64,000 bases of DNA from Chrysopilus asiliformis (GCA_964034945.1 OZ035963.1:41563090-41627089); one strand, 5' to 3'; counted from the stretch's first letter, positions 43,276 through 53,571 are shown. Translations and numbers: made by a program. The notes: generated by a model not told the origin, from the letters alone.

Positions 43276-44565
43276 ACACATGGATCAATAAGTCCCGAGA
43301 CTAACCCAGAGATGACGCTCGTAGTAAACCAGTAACCACGTCTTTCTAGAGTACTAACCTTTGCTTGAAACGTGTCAAAATTTTAAGTCGATCGGACCAG
43401 AAACAGCTGAGTTATCGAGGTTGGAGTAAAGTCGTTTTGTAGTTTGTTTAAAAAATGGAAAAAACCGAGTTTCGTGTTCTGATAAAACATTGTTTTTTAA
43501 TGGGTAAAAACACCGTGCAAGCGAAACAATGGATTGAAAAATGTTACCCGGACTCTTGTCCATCAAAAGCAACGATTTGTCGGTGGTTTGCCGAGTTTAA
43601 ACGTGGTCGTACCGACACAAATGACGCGGAACGCTCGGGTAGACCTGTGGAAGCCGTTACACCGGAAAATGTGAGTGAAGTGACAAAAATTATAATGAAA
43701 GATCGTAAAGTGAAGCTCCGTGAGATTGCTGAGATAACACAGATATCATATGGAAGTGCATTTACTATCCTTCATGAAAAATTGAGCATGAAAAAGGTTT
43801 TTTCCAAGTGGGTGCCGCGATTGCTTTCGATGGAACAAAAACAGCAACGAGTCGATTCAGAAAGCTGTTTATCGCTATTTACTCGCAATAAAAAAGATTT
43901 CTTGCGTCGTTACGTGTCCATGGACGAAACATGGATACATCACTACACTCCAGAGTCGAAGCGGCAGTCATCTGAGTGGCGCACAGCTGGCGAAAGCCGT
44001 CCGAAGCGTCCGAAAACGCAGCAGTCAGCTGGCAAAGTCATGGCGTCAGTTTTTTGGGATACGCATGGCGTGATTTTCATTGACTACCTCGAAAAAGGTA
44101 AATCGATCAACAGTGATTATTATATTGACTTGCTGGTGCGTTTGAAGGAGGAAATCGCAAAAAAACGACCGCACATGCAGAGAAAAAAAATCCTTTTTCA
44201 CCAAGACAATGCACCCTGCCACAAGTCGATGAAAACAATGGCAAAATTGAACGAATTGGGCTTTCATCTGCTTCCCCACCCCCCATACTCGCCAGATTTA
44301 GCCCCCAGTGACTACTGGCTCTTTGCTGATCTTAAAAAAATGCTCCAGGGAAAAAGATTTGGCTCAAATGAGGAGGTCATCGCTGAAACTGAAGCTTATT
44401 TTGAAGCGAAAGATAATTTTTTTTATAAACATGGTATTGAAAAATTGGAAAAGCGTTGGAACGATTGTATCACCCTAAAAGGTGATTATATTGATGAATA
44501 AAAAAAAATTTGGCAAAAAAAATGTTGTTTTCATTGTTAGTCTCGGGACTTATTGATCCATGTGT
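43276..44565 (+). mobile_element. Intact mariner transposon (1290 bp)
   Basis: Identical 30-bp terminal inverted repeats (43276-43305 and 44536-44565, beginning ACACATGGATCAATAAGTCC) flanked by TA on each side, enclosing one uninterrupted transposase gene. Perfect repeats, an intact reading frame and canonical length indicate a recent insertion in the ubiquilin intron. Confidence 0.95.
43455..44501 (+). CDS. mariner transposase
   Basis: 348 residues, the normal mariner size. The N-terminal part has two helix-turn-helix-type regions (about 1-110) with the linker ERSGRP used for TIR binding. WVPRLL follows at about 120, as in mariners. The catalytic DD34D set is visible: VSMDETWIHH (first Asp), LFHQDNAPCHKS (second Asp) and PPYSPDLAPSDYW (third Asp). 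One residue is missing from the usual QRVDDSE stretch (QRVDSES), possibly harmless. The enzyme cuts and pastes the flanking 30-bp repeats at TA. Start and stop lie well inside the element, with about 150 bp of 5' leader. Confidence 0.95.
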   Translation: MEKTEFRVLIKHCFLMGKNTVQAKQWIEKCYPDSCPSKATICRWFAEFKRGRTDTNDAERSGRPVEAVTPENVSEVTKIIMKDRKVKLREIAEITQISYGSAFTILHEKLSMKKVFSKWVPRLLSMEQKQQRVDSESCLSLFTRNKKDFLRRYVSMDETWIHHYTPESKRQSSEWRTAGESRPKRPKTQQSAGKVMASVFWDTHGVIFIDYLEKGKSINSDYYIDLLVRLKEEIAKKRPHMQRKKILFHQDNAPCHKSMKTMAKLNELGFHLLPHPPYSPDLAPSDYWLFADLKKMLQGKRFGSNEEVIAETEAYFEAKDNFFYKHGIEKLEKRWNDCITLKGDYIDE

Positions 44566-44607
44566 TATATGAATAACATTTAAACAATAAAATCAAAAAT
44601 TTCACAA

Positions 44608-44692
44608 AAAAAAATCCCACATGAGGAGTTGAACCCACAGAAACATTTACTCGGAGCTAATCATTTCCACGCTACACTATTCAGTCACTCAA
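44608..44692 (-). repeat. tRNA-like (SINE) fragment
   Basis: On the minus strand, TAGCGTGGAAATGATTAGC and GGGTTCAACTCC resemble A and B boxes, about 40 bp apart. No cloverleaf with a proper acceptor stem was built, so a tRNA-derived repeat is more likely than a tRNA gene. Confidence 0.35.
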
Positions 44693-44863
44693 AAATTTGG
44701 TGACGAAAATACGTTTAAAAAACTTTGTTGATTTATCCGTCAAATCTAATTTTTTTTTTGAATTTATAAATACGTCAAACACTTTTTTGAATTCATAATT
44801 TCGATCAAAGTTTGCTTACTTTGTTGCACCTATAATACATTTAAACAACTAATGCCAGAATTG

Positions 44864-44936
44864 TGAGTGGCTCAATCGCTATGTCTGTTGGGGTGCAAGC
44901 TATTGGTCCCTGGTTCTAATCCTATGTGCCGTAATT
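44864..44936 (+). repeat. tRNA-like (SINE) fragment
   Basis: AGTGGCTCAATCG and GGTTCTAATCC stand at A-box and B-box spacing, followed by a T/A-rich tail. The acceptor stem is not convincing, so this reads as a tRNA-derived SINE piece. Confidence 0.4.
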
Positions 44937-45029
44937 TTTATTATTTTTAAAATAAGCTTGAGGGTGAGGGGAGAAGTGGGAGCGGGGTCGACTTATTTAA
45001 GAAAAACAATTTGAAATAAGCGCCTTTAG

Positions 45030-45438
45030 TATAATAGGATATTCTAAATAACTTTTGTTCTTGCACTTTTTTGATAGGATGCACAGTTTTTGAGATATTC
45101 GCGAAAAACATGTTCGTTCCTATGGGGGGTACCCCCCCTAATGGTCCATTTTTGCCCATTAACGAACTTAGCCTCGCATTTTACGAAAAACGGATCTGCG
45201 CAAAATTTCAAGTCTCTAGCTCAATCCATGCGCCCGCAATCCGCGCCTCAGACGGACGGACGGACGGACGGACAGACGGACGGACGCACAGACGGACGGA
45301 CGGACATGCGAAAATTAATTATTTTTATAATTCTAAACAGACTGGTGTAATTCATTTTTGTGTGTGATGACGGGATCTTGGCGTTACAAACGGTAAGGCA
45401 AAGTTAATATACCCTTTGGTTTCACCATACGGGTATAA
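45030..45438 (-). mobile_element. HINE copy E, 3'-truncated
   Basis: Lacks the hairpin end; present from attctaaataacttttg to CACCATACGGGTATAA, with a GACGGACG microsatellite (45248-45306). Copy F begins directly after it in the same orientation. Confidence 0.8.
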
Positions 45439-45968
45439 ACATAACAAAAGCTATAATTGCCAATCTGGCAATCATTGGAGACCCGTATGGTGATATTCGT
45501 ATCAAAATTCGAACAGTTGTACCAAAATTCCACTTTGAAGTCAAACTTTCCAATAAGATTTTTTTAAAATTTATTCCAATCGGATTTTGATGTATCGAAG
45601 TTTTATGTAGAATCAAATCCTAAATAACTTTTGTTCTTGGACTTTTTTGATAAGATGCACCGTTTTTGCGATATTCACAAAAAACGTTTTCGTTCGTATG
45701 GGGGTACCCCCCTAACGGTCCTTTTTTGCCCATTAACGAACTTAGCCTCGCATTTTACAAAAAACGGATCTGTGCAAAATTTCAAGTCTCTAGCTCAATC
45801 CGTGCGCCCGCAATCCGCGCCACAGACGGACGGACGGACAGACAGACGGACGGACATGCAAAATTCATTTCTAAACACACTGGTTTTTCGTGTGTGATGA
45901 CGGGATCTTGGCGTTACAAACGGTAAAGCGAAGTTAATATACCCTTTGGTTTCACCATACGGGTATAA
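45437..45968 (-). mobile_element. HINE copy F
   Basis: Complete, head to tail with copy E. Its CACCATACGGGTATAAAA end is followed without spacer by a family Y module (atgtcgttctgtctgtcag). Confidence 0.85.
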
Positions 45969-46248
45969 AAATGTCGTTCTGTCTGTCAGTCTGTCTGTCA
46001 GTCTGTGTACAAGATTTCTCAAAAACTAGCGCCATGAAATTTGTAGGAATGTTGGGTCCTGAAATGGGACGATCCTATCAACTTTTGGTGGAAATCCGTT
46101 AACCGGAAGTATCCAAAATGGCGGTTTTTCAAAAATCGCAATTTCGTTTTTCTTGATTTACTCCCAAACTACGCGTTTTTTAGTGGCCTTAAGTATGACA
46201 AAACTTGGAGAAAATAAAATTTCCCACACTTTTGTCTTTAGCTATAAG

Positions 46249-46986
46249 CAGGGAACAACCATTATATAGAATGGAAAGTAAGGCCTTTCCTCATTAACTT
46301 CCACTAGAGTAAGCACTACACTATAGAAATCGGGTTTTTTATCTCACTTCCCCTTTCTGCTGTCATACACTCGACAAAAAAAATCAAATAGAACAACCTG
46401 TTACAATACATACACAAAAGTGCTAGCACTTTTGTTTACATTTTGCATGACATTTCATTGCAACATTGATTCATTTCATTGCAACGATTGATTTTGACAG
46501 ATAATTACATTTTAGCGTGTTAACATTTCATAATTTCACATCAAAATGAATAAAGCACAAATTCACCACTGTTTAGTGAAGGAATGTTCCGCCAATTCAA
46601 TTAAAAACCCAAATAGAAAGTTTTTCCGAGTCCCATCAACAACAGAAAGGTAAAGTATAACGAAAGATCGACAGAATTGCACATGAACGGGCCTTAAAAC
46701 AATTGAAAACTAAAACTAAATTAAATTTAACACCTTTCAACACATTAGAACATCGCTAATATTTAATGGAAATATCAAATTATCCATAAAACATTTCCAT
46801 TACCCGGTTTTGTTTTGATTTGTTTTCATTTCAAGTGACAGATGGGAATCCATATTGCCACACACCACCAAATCGATCAGTGTTCATGTACACTGTCATG
46901 TAACAGCTATAGAAATCCTCGGATGTACGCTCCCAACACAAAAAATTTTGTTAGAGCTTTCCATTCTATATAATGGTTGTTCCCTG
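46249..46986 (+). mobile_element. P-element-like deletion derivative
   Basis: 738 bp. Inverted ends CAGGGAACAACCATTATATA (identical for at least 29 bp, cagggaacaacc through gaatggaaag) and direct repeats CTATAAG on both sides. The empty site (ttagctataagtcgat) survives in the family Y copies at about 2763 and 21806. The THAP-type exon inside and the CA...TG ends fit the P superfamily, whose duplications are 7-8 bp. The rest of the transposase is missing. Confidence 0.75.
46546..46649 (+). pseudogene. THAP-domain exon of a P-like transposase
   Basis: 34 codons from ATG ending at a GGTAAAG donor. HHCLVKECSANS then RKFFRVPSTTE has the first Cys pair (CX4C) and the FFRVP motif of THAP zinc fingers, the DNA-binding domain of P transposases. 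The second half of the finger (C..H) and all downstream exons are absent, so only the first exon was kept. Confidence 0.65.
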
Positions 46987-47479
46987 CTATAAGTCGATAT
47001 CTCAACCTGTTATCGAGATAAACCGTTATTTCAAAAAAAAAAAAACGATTATCTCGAAAATTAACGGGTTTTTACTGACTGAATGTATGAAGTGAATTAA
47101 TGAGAATGGCATTCTGCACAATTTTGTTTCTTAGTTATCCGTTATCTTTTAGCGTTATTGAGATATTTTCATTAATATGTAAAAAATCATATTTTTGCGA
47201 ATAATTTGCAAACTAACGGTTTTTCGACAAATCAGTTAAAAGAATAATTAAAGATGTTAACATTTTCTACATTTTTGCCATTTACCGTAAATTGATATCT
47301 TTTACAGTTCACAAGTTATCTCAAATTTTGTACGTTTTTGATATTTTTGAAAAAACCAAGAATTTATCGGGAGGTCGTCTTAGGTTGACAACGCGACAGG
47401 GCTCGCAGAAGAAAGTTTTATGTTGACCACAACTGATATTTTCAATTCTTTTTTCGGTTTTTGCACACGCTGATCACGA

Positions 47480-48262
47480 ATCTGTACACCGATTCTGAGC
47501 ATAATCGAAACTTATCGCCAGTGGAATATCGAAAAGAGGGATTTTTTTTAAAGTTAGGAAATTTTCTTGAAGATCCGCAGCAATGAAGAATTTTTTACCT
47601 ACCCGATGTGAATTTTATAAGTTGCAAGTGTAATAAGCAACCTAAAAAATCTCGATTTGACAGCTGCAAATGTCCCGCGAAAAATTTTAGATAGTGTTTT
47701 TAATAATTTACCAAAGACAATGAATTCCGCAGTACCCGTTTATTATTACTTTAGGAGGAATCAAATGCGAATAATGAGACGAAATCTACGGGACGCGTCA
47801 GATCCTTTTCCAATACCCGAAGAAAGGTAAAAAAGCGTAATTTATGTATGTTTAAAAACTTTAAATTTATGTGTTTTGTAGGTTTATAGAAATATATAGG
47901 CTTCCACAGGCAGTGGCAGTGGACATAATTGAAAAGTTGACTCCGCACATGACTGAAGTGGGGCCCAATCGAACTTGCTCTTCGTGTTTTGTGTGCGCTG
48001 AACTTATACGCAAACGCACTGTTTTCACTACCTCATAAAGCAAGTGATATCCATTGGAAATGTCGATAAAAATGTTGGAAATGTGGAATAGATTTCCAGA
48101 CGTCAAACCATTAGTGTTACCCGAGTGAAGGAAATCGCATTGGAAGTCAAACCTGCATTAGTGTGCTGTATCCACCAACACAATTAAAAGAAAGTTGAAT
48201 ATGTGCACATAACTCGCTTGTCGATAATTATCGACAGTTCCTTCAGAATCCCTATACTGGTG
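47480..48262 (+). mobile_element. Harbinger-like element, arm 1
   Basis: About 780 bp that recurs in inverted orientation at 48600-49945. It contains a transposase fragment (see next entry). The outer edge carries tctgagcataatcgaaactt, the inner edge tcgacagttccttcagaatc. An 11-bp deletion (after ggcccaatcgaactt) relative to arm 2 breaks the frame. Confidence 0.65.
47720..48068 (+). pseudogene. PIF/Harbinger-type transposase N-terminal fragment (two exons)
   Basis: Exon 1 47720-47826 (MNSAVPVYYYFRRNQMRIM...), GT-AG intron of 55 bp (47827-47881), then exon 2 reading FIEIYRLPQAVAVDIIEKLTPHM. The pattern of a FRLP helix, then KLTPHM, then ISPALRVLCALNLYA (seen intact in arm 2) matches the N-terminal region of HARBI1-like nucleases. 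The frame breaks after 47970 by an 11-bp deletion. The DDE catalytic part is absent. Confidence 0.6.
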
Positions 48263-48264
48263 TT

Positions 48265-48519
48265 GAAATTGCCAATGGAAGCTCCTGTAAGGAAAACCCA
48301 AATATCATTTTTACCATTTTTCCTCGAAAAAAACTGGTAATAAGGGAGTTTCGGAGCCGCTAATCACGAATCTGGTGTTAGAATTTTAAAATTCGGAACG
48401 GGAGGTCCTGAAGGCATACCGATTTTTTTCAAAAGTTTTAAAGTATTTTTTTTTTGTTTTTTGGCCACAAGAAATTTTTTGCAAAAAACTTACCCGACAC
48501 CGGCAGGTATGCAAGCTAG
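48265..48519 (+). mobile_element. Helitron 3' fragment between the Harbinger arms
   Basis: Contains diverged 121-bp-satellite units and ends ccggcaggtatgcaagCTAG|T. It occupies the centre of the inverted duplication. Confidence 0.55.
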
Positions 48520-48599
48520 TACTGTATAAATGAATTTTCTGTTTTTACAAACACTAACTTTCATCTTCATGTAAAAATTCATTAGTTTCAGGAAAAATC

Positions 48600-49945
48600 A
48601 GTATAGGGATTCTGACGGTACTGTCGATAAGTATCGACAAGCGACTTATGTGCACATATTCAACTTTCTTTTAATTGTGTTAGTGGATACAGCACACTAA
48701 TGCAGGTTTGACTTCCAATGCGATTTCCTTCACTCGGGTAACACTAATGGTTTGACGTCTGGAAAGCTATTCCACATTTCCAACGTTTTTATCGACATTT
48801 CCAAGGGATATCGCTTGCTTTATGAGGTAGTGATAACAGTGCGTTTGCGTATAAGTTTAGCGCACACAAAACACGAAGAGCAGGCGATATTAAAGTTCGA
48901 TTGGGCCCCACTTCAGTCATGTGCGGAGTCAACTTTTCAATTATTTCCACTGCCACTGCCTGTGGAAGCCTATATATTTCTATAAACCTACAAAACACAT
49001 AAATTTAAAGTTTTTAAACATAACAAAAGCTATAATTGCCAATCTGGCAATCATTGGAGACCCGTATGGTGATATTCGTATCAAAATTCGAACAGTTATA
49101 CCAAAATTCCACTTTGAAGTCAAATTTTCCAATAAGATTTTTTAAAATTTATTCCAATCGGATTTTGATGTATGGGAGTTTTATGTAGAATCATATCCTA
49201 AATAACTTTTGTTCTTGGACTTTTTTGATGAGATGCACCGTTTTTGAGATATTCACAAAAAACGATTTCGTTCGTATGGGGGGTACCTCCCCTAATGGTC
49301 CGTTTTTGCCCATTAACGAACTTAGCCTCGCATTTTACGAAAAACGAATCTGCGCAAAATTTCAAGTCTATAGCTCAATCCGTACGCCCGCAATCCGCGC
49401 CACAGACAGACGGACGGACGGACGGACAGACGGACGGACATGCAAAATTCAACTTTTTTCATCATTCTAAACACACTGGTGTAATTCATTTTTGTGTCCG
49501 ATGACGGGATCTTGGCGTTACAAACGGTAAGGCAAAGTTAATATACCCTTTGGTTTCACCATACGGGTATAAACATAAATTACGCTTTTTTATCTTTCTT
49601 CGGGTATCGGAAAAGGATCTGACGCGTCCCGTAGATTTCGTCTCATTATTCGCATTTGATTCCTCCTAAAGTAATAATAAACGGGTACTGCGGAATTCAT
49701 TGTCTTTGGTAAATTATTAAAAACACTATCTAAAGTTTTTCGCGGTACATTTGCGGCTGTCAAATTGAGAATTTTTGGGTTGCTTCTTACAATTGCAACT
49801 TATAAAATTCACATCGGGCAGGTAAAAAATTCTTCATCGCTGCGGATCTTCAAGAAAATTTCCTAACTTTAAAAAAATTCCCTCTTATCGACATTCCACT
49901 GGCGATAAGTATCGATTATGCTCAGAATCGGTGTCAGAACACAAT
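48600..49945 (-). mobile_element. Harbinger-like element, arm 2 (inverted), with HINE inside
   Basis: The inverted copy of 47480-48262, interrupted at 49017-49573 by a complete HINE. The transposase exon 2 is better preserved: 48998-48789 reads RFIEIYRLPQAVAVEIIEKL then ISPALRVLCALNLYANALLS. The exon 1 homologue lies at 49700-49594. The short 'tatcgacaagcgac/tatcgataagtatcg' motifs near both ends may be relics of terminal repeats. Confidence 0.65.
49017..49573 (-). mobile_element. HINE copy G
   Basis: Complete element inserted in the intron region of the Harbinger fragment. Arm 1 gives the empty site (aaacatacataaattacg). Microsatellite GACGGACG at 49404-49440. Confidence 0.85.
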
Positions 49946-50836
49946 AAGGTTTTTAGGAAAAATCGGAAAATTTATGTGCACAATCCAACATCTAACCCTG
50001 CACTGGCAATCTGCGATTTCTTAAGACTAATTAGGGATCGCTGAGCATGACTCCGAAATATCGTTTTGCGTTATCATATTTAGAGTAACGTTCTCAAAGT
50101 CTGAAAATAACGGCTAAAACGGCTATAATAAAATTTTGTTATTTGCAATATGACTTCTTTGGTGTCGTAGAAGAGTTGTTCGTCATGACTAAGCGGTAAC
50201 CCTCCACCATCTTTCTACCCCTCTTTTGAGGTTTTTTTTAAACTGTTTGTGAAAGAAAATTGCTATATCTGTTGAACCACTAGGAAAAGTATCTTAAGTA
50301 AACAACAAAACCGCCCAATCCTCATCATTCTAACAAGATTTTTTTTTCGGAAGTCACCACTATGAAACAGATCTCCTATTGCGTTTCATAATGTAATGAA
50401 ATATTTATAGGTCTGACTAAACAGCTTTCAGCCATAACCTTTGATATATTTTATTTTGATTCAGATTCTGAAATGCTTCTTTGAAAAGTTTTAGCTGAAT
50501 TGGTACAGTTACGAAATTTAACTTCAATTAAATATATTTATTTACTTGTATTTGATTGTTTGAAAAAATATTTATGTATTAAGTGGATGCGCTCAAAGGC
50601 AGCAAAATGAAGTTTTGAATATCTTTATATCATCTATTGTTTTTGCTAAAACTGTCTAAGCATCAAAAAATATGTGGAGAATCTTTTTTTCAGAAAAAAA
50701 ATCAAATATTAAAAAAAATGGAACAACCCAGCCACTTATTGATATAAATATGTTATGGGTCTACTTTAGGGAAATTAAAAATAAAACTTATTACTATTTT
50801 AATTGTTAAAAAAATTTTAGGTCCTTAGGTGAGTGG
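49946..50836. other. Intronic sequence without recognised features
   Basis: AT-rich; no coding or terminal repeats recognised. Confidence 0.5.
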
Positions 50837-51355
50837 TATTCACATTTTGTATTTAAACAGCTGTTATCGTCGTAAAATAATATTATTTGTTATGGTATTG
50901 TAAACAACAACAAAATACCAAAATACAGGCTATATTTTTTTTGCAACTTTACCACAATAGGGGTATTCACATTTGCTATTAAATAGCTAATATCGTTGTA
51001 AAATAGTATTATTAACAAAATACACGGCAACATTTTTTGCAACTTCACCACAGTTTATTATTTGGTAAATATTTGAAATAAGCTAAAATATTGACAGTTT
51101 TAGTTTATTGTTGGGGTTCAAGTATTAGAATATGTAGTGCTTAGTGTATTAAATGATTTGGTGATTTGTGAAAATAATTAGAGTGGTTTCCGAAAAGAAA
51201 AACAAACAGATAAAGTGAAAAAATGTGAATTAAAATATGCGTATCTTTTCGATTTTACTACAGCCGCGAAAAATGCGTTCACGGATTGGAGCAAAACTTT
51301 ATCATTTAGTATTATTTTACTACGATAACAGCTATTTTAATACAAAATGTGAATA
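50837..51355. mobile_element. TIR element with TATTCACATTTTGTATT ends
   Basis: About 519 bp. Ends tattcacattttgtattt... and its diverged inverted copy (aatacaaaatgtgaata) extend about 46 bp (agctgttatcgt, taaaataata). A third, direct copy of the same end lies inside at 50964, suggesting a nested or partial second element. It ends 68 bp before the exon 2 acceptor site of ubiquilin. Confidence 0.65.
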
Positions 51356-51423
51356 TATCTACTATAAAGTGTTTCTTCATTTGATAATCACTTTTTTTTA
51401 TTTGTGAATAATTTTTATTGCAG

Positions 51424-52108
51424 TTTAAGGCAATTGTTGCTGAAAATTTTCAAGTTGAACCCGAACAACTTTGCCTGATTTTCGCTGGAAAAATTATGAA
51501 GGACAACGATACTCTGAAAACGCATAACATCAAGGATGGATTAACTGTTCATTTAGTGATAAAAGCCCCTCCGAGACCAGAGGGTAATTCGGCTGCTCCA
51601 CGCCCACAGGCTGATATTCGAGCGACTCCATTTGGACTAAATACGCTTGGTGGATTAAGTGGACTTGAAGCACTCGGTGCAGGATCTGGATCGTTTATGG
51701 ATATTCAAGCTCGTATGCAGAGTGAACTTTTAAACAATTCTGATCTATTAAGAACGGTATTGGATCATCCTATGGTTCAGCAAATGATGAATAATCCAGA
51801 TACTATGCGCCAATTGATAACCTCAAATCCACAAATGCAAGATTTGATGCAGCGTAACCCAGAAATTTCGCATATGCTAAACAATCCGGATGTACTGCGG
51901 CAAACTATGGAATTAGCCAGAAATCCCTCTATGTTACAAGAATTGATGAGGTCACATGATCGTGCTATGTCGAATTTAGAAAGTGTACCTGGGGGCTACA
52001 GTGCGTTGCAAAGAATCTACAGAGATATTCAGGAACCAATGCTAAATGCTGCAACAGAGCAGTTTTCTCGTAATCCATTCTCTGGATTGGTTGACAACAA
52101 TACGACAG
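51424..52108 (+). CDS. Ubqn: Ubiquilin coding exon 2 (rest of UBL, first STI1 repeats)
   Basis: Preceded by a pyrimidine-rich acceptor (TTTTTATTGCAG); read in phase 0 from exon 1. Codes residues 35-262 plus one base. The UBL domain is completed by LCLIFAGKIMKD (the ubiquitin IFAGK-type strand) and HNIKDGLTVHLVIK (to about 82). A Pro/Gly/Ala linker (85-122) follows, then STI1 repeats: LLRTVLDHPMVQQMMNNPD (142-160), NPQMQDLMQRNPEIS and NNPDVLRQTMELARNPSMLQ (to about 206), and the conserved VPGGYSALQRIYRDIQEPML (223-241). These bind clients and chaperones. The donor is ACAG|GTATTT. The frame runs a few codons into the intron by chance. All residues typical of the family appear intact. Confidence 0.95.
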
Positions 52109-52160
52109 GTATTTTTTAACTACCACATATTTTTACAATATATATTTTTGGGCGTTTTAG
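52109..52160 (+). other. Ubqn: Ubiquilin intron 2 (52 bp)
   Basis: GTATTTTTTAAC...GGGCGTTTTAG. Very short, as is common in flies, in strong contrast with the 24.8-kb intron 1. Contains an in-frame TAA, so retention would truncate the protein. Confidence 0.85.
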
Positions 52161-52417
52161 CTACTAATCCACAGCAAGGCACCGAGAATCGTGATCCCCT
52201 GCCTAATCCATGGAGTCCTAATCAACCTTCTGGACCTGGACAAAATGGTCAGAGTACAGGAACTCGGCCACCAACCGGAATTATGAACACTCCAGCTATG
52301 CAAAGTCTTTTACAGCAAATGTCCGAAAATCCTACGTTAATGCAAAATTTAATCAATGCTCCTTATACGCGAAACATGATGGAAGCAATGGCAGCAGATC
52401 CCAATTTGGCCGCGAAC
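52161..52417 (+). CDS. Ubqn: Ubiquilin coding exon 3 (linker and start of second STI1 region)
   Basis: Joins ACA-G|CT to continue NNTTATNPQQGTENRDPLPN. Codes residues 263-348: a Pro/Asn/Gln/Gly-rich linker (WSPNQPSGPGQNGQ), then PAMQSLLQQMSENPTLMQNL and MMEAMAADPNLAAN, the first half of the second STI1 pair. The donor GTAAGT follows AAC in phase 0. The remaining STI1, the Gln-rich stretch and the C-terminal UBA domain must lie beyond 64000, because no matching sequence was found in 52418-64000. Confidence 0.93.
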
Positions 52418-53394
52418 GTAAGTAGATGACAAGTTTTTATTTATTTATTTAATTGCAAAACGTTAGAAGCAGTGTTGGGAAAAATGTAATTGTCAGAGCA
52501 ATTAACAATTAATGATTAAAATTTTATTTTTAATTGCAATTAACAATTAAAAATTAATCAATTGTAATTGTAAATTCCGCAATTGACAATTAATTAATTG
52601 TTTCTTCCACAATTAACAATTAATTAATTGTTAATTGTATTTTTCACACTTAGCAATTAATTAATGGTTAATTGTTTGATCAATCATTACTAGTTCAATT
52701 AACAATTAAATCTTATGAACTTTAAAAAATCAAAATCCCGAATTTTTAACACATTTTAATTAACGGTTCTGGAAAAGCAAAATTAAAAAGGATTAATAAT
52801 TTATAAGGGACGTGCACCATATTTCGTTCCTACTAAAAATTTTGCGTCAAATAGCAGAAGAAACGTGATTTTAAAATTCGGGAAGTATCTATCCGATAAA
52901 AGTATCTACCCGAGGAATCTACTGCTAACACCATTGTGACTCTGTGTATGAAATGCCGAACAAAAGGAATCGCATTTCATCAGTTAGCGTTTAAAACAAA
53001 TAATCACAAAAAGTTTAACTCTTAATTGAAAATTGTTAGTTTTTTTTAATTTATTTTTAGAAATTTTACATTTAATGTACATTTTATTTACAGGCCATTG
53101 TTTTTTAATTTTCAATCAAAAATTTAATTGCAAATAATTTAATTAGAAGATATACAAATCTATTAAATTAAAAGAGTTTTTAAACAGATAAGATTAAATT
53201 GTGTTAAAACAATATAAAAATGTTTGAAGCAAATTTAAAGCATCCTTAAATTTTATTGGAATGTATTTATGGATGAGTAGTTGCACAGTCGTGGTTGTCG
53301 GGGTAATTTTTTTAGCATAAGTTTTTTTGGTCCGATAAAAGTCAGAAATCATTTAAAACTCTAGAAAGAAAACCGTTTTCCTTACGGGACCTAT
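52418..53394. other. Ubqn: Ubiquilin intron 3, AT-rich start with TTAATTG tracts
   Basis: 52480-52710 consists of repeated aattaacaattaattaattg-like words (an irregular low-complexity tract). The remainder shows no recognised element. Confidence 0.6.
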
Positions 53395-53568
53395 TCTAAC
53401 ACCAGATTCGTTTCAGCGACACCGAAAAGGGCAGGCTGCATGGCAAAAATCAATGCTTTAAATACCAAACCCCTACTAATCTCCCGTCTACCCTTTTTGG
53501 GGTGGCATTTCTGGGGTTTGGGTTGGGCGTTGATGAGTTAGTCAGTTAGGACAAACGATTTTATATAT
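53395..53568 (-). mobile_element. Helitron fragment, TCTATATATAAAATCG-type
   Basis: Carries the gattcgtttcagcgacaccg unit, 'gtttgggttgggcgttg' and aaacgattttatatat, matching the minus-strand Helitron at 63000-63252. Another Helitron end starts three bases later. Confidence 0.5.
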
Positions 53569-53571
53569 TTA

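Larger units (their letters stand above)
45969..47442 (+). repeat. Family Y module with minimal 8-mer array and P-like insertion
   Basis: aatgtcgttctgtctgtcag, only about four array units, then tgtgtacaagatttctc and the full flank module to tgttgaccacaactgatatt. It is interrupted at 46249-46986 by a P-like element. Outside that, it matches 21564-22303 and includes the longer ancestral form. It shows family Y with an unexpanded array. Confidence 0.85.
26630..51423 (+). other. Ubqn: Ubiquilin intron 1 (24.8 kb), filled with mobile elements
   Basis: Donor GTAAGT at 26630, acceptor TTTTTATTGCAG ending 51423, phase 0. The intron holds at least a dozen recognisable insertions (HINEs, Helitrons, a pogo-like element, mariner, P-like and Harbinger-like fragments, foldbacks). 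26631-27239 near the donor shows only AT-rich sequence with poly(T) runs. No second coding exon was seen within it. Confidence 0.85.

Noticed and set aside
45071..45367. Frames reading GPFLPINELSLAFYEKRI in many places
   Set aside because: Conserved only because they translate HINE copies; they end in the GTCY microsatellite.
52046..52429. Separate 127-codon gene
   Set aside because: It reads through the 52-bp ubiquilin intron in another frame before joining exon 3; exon 3 explains it.
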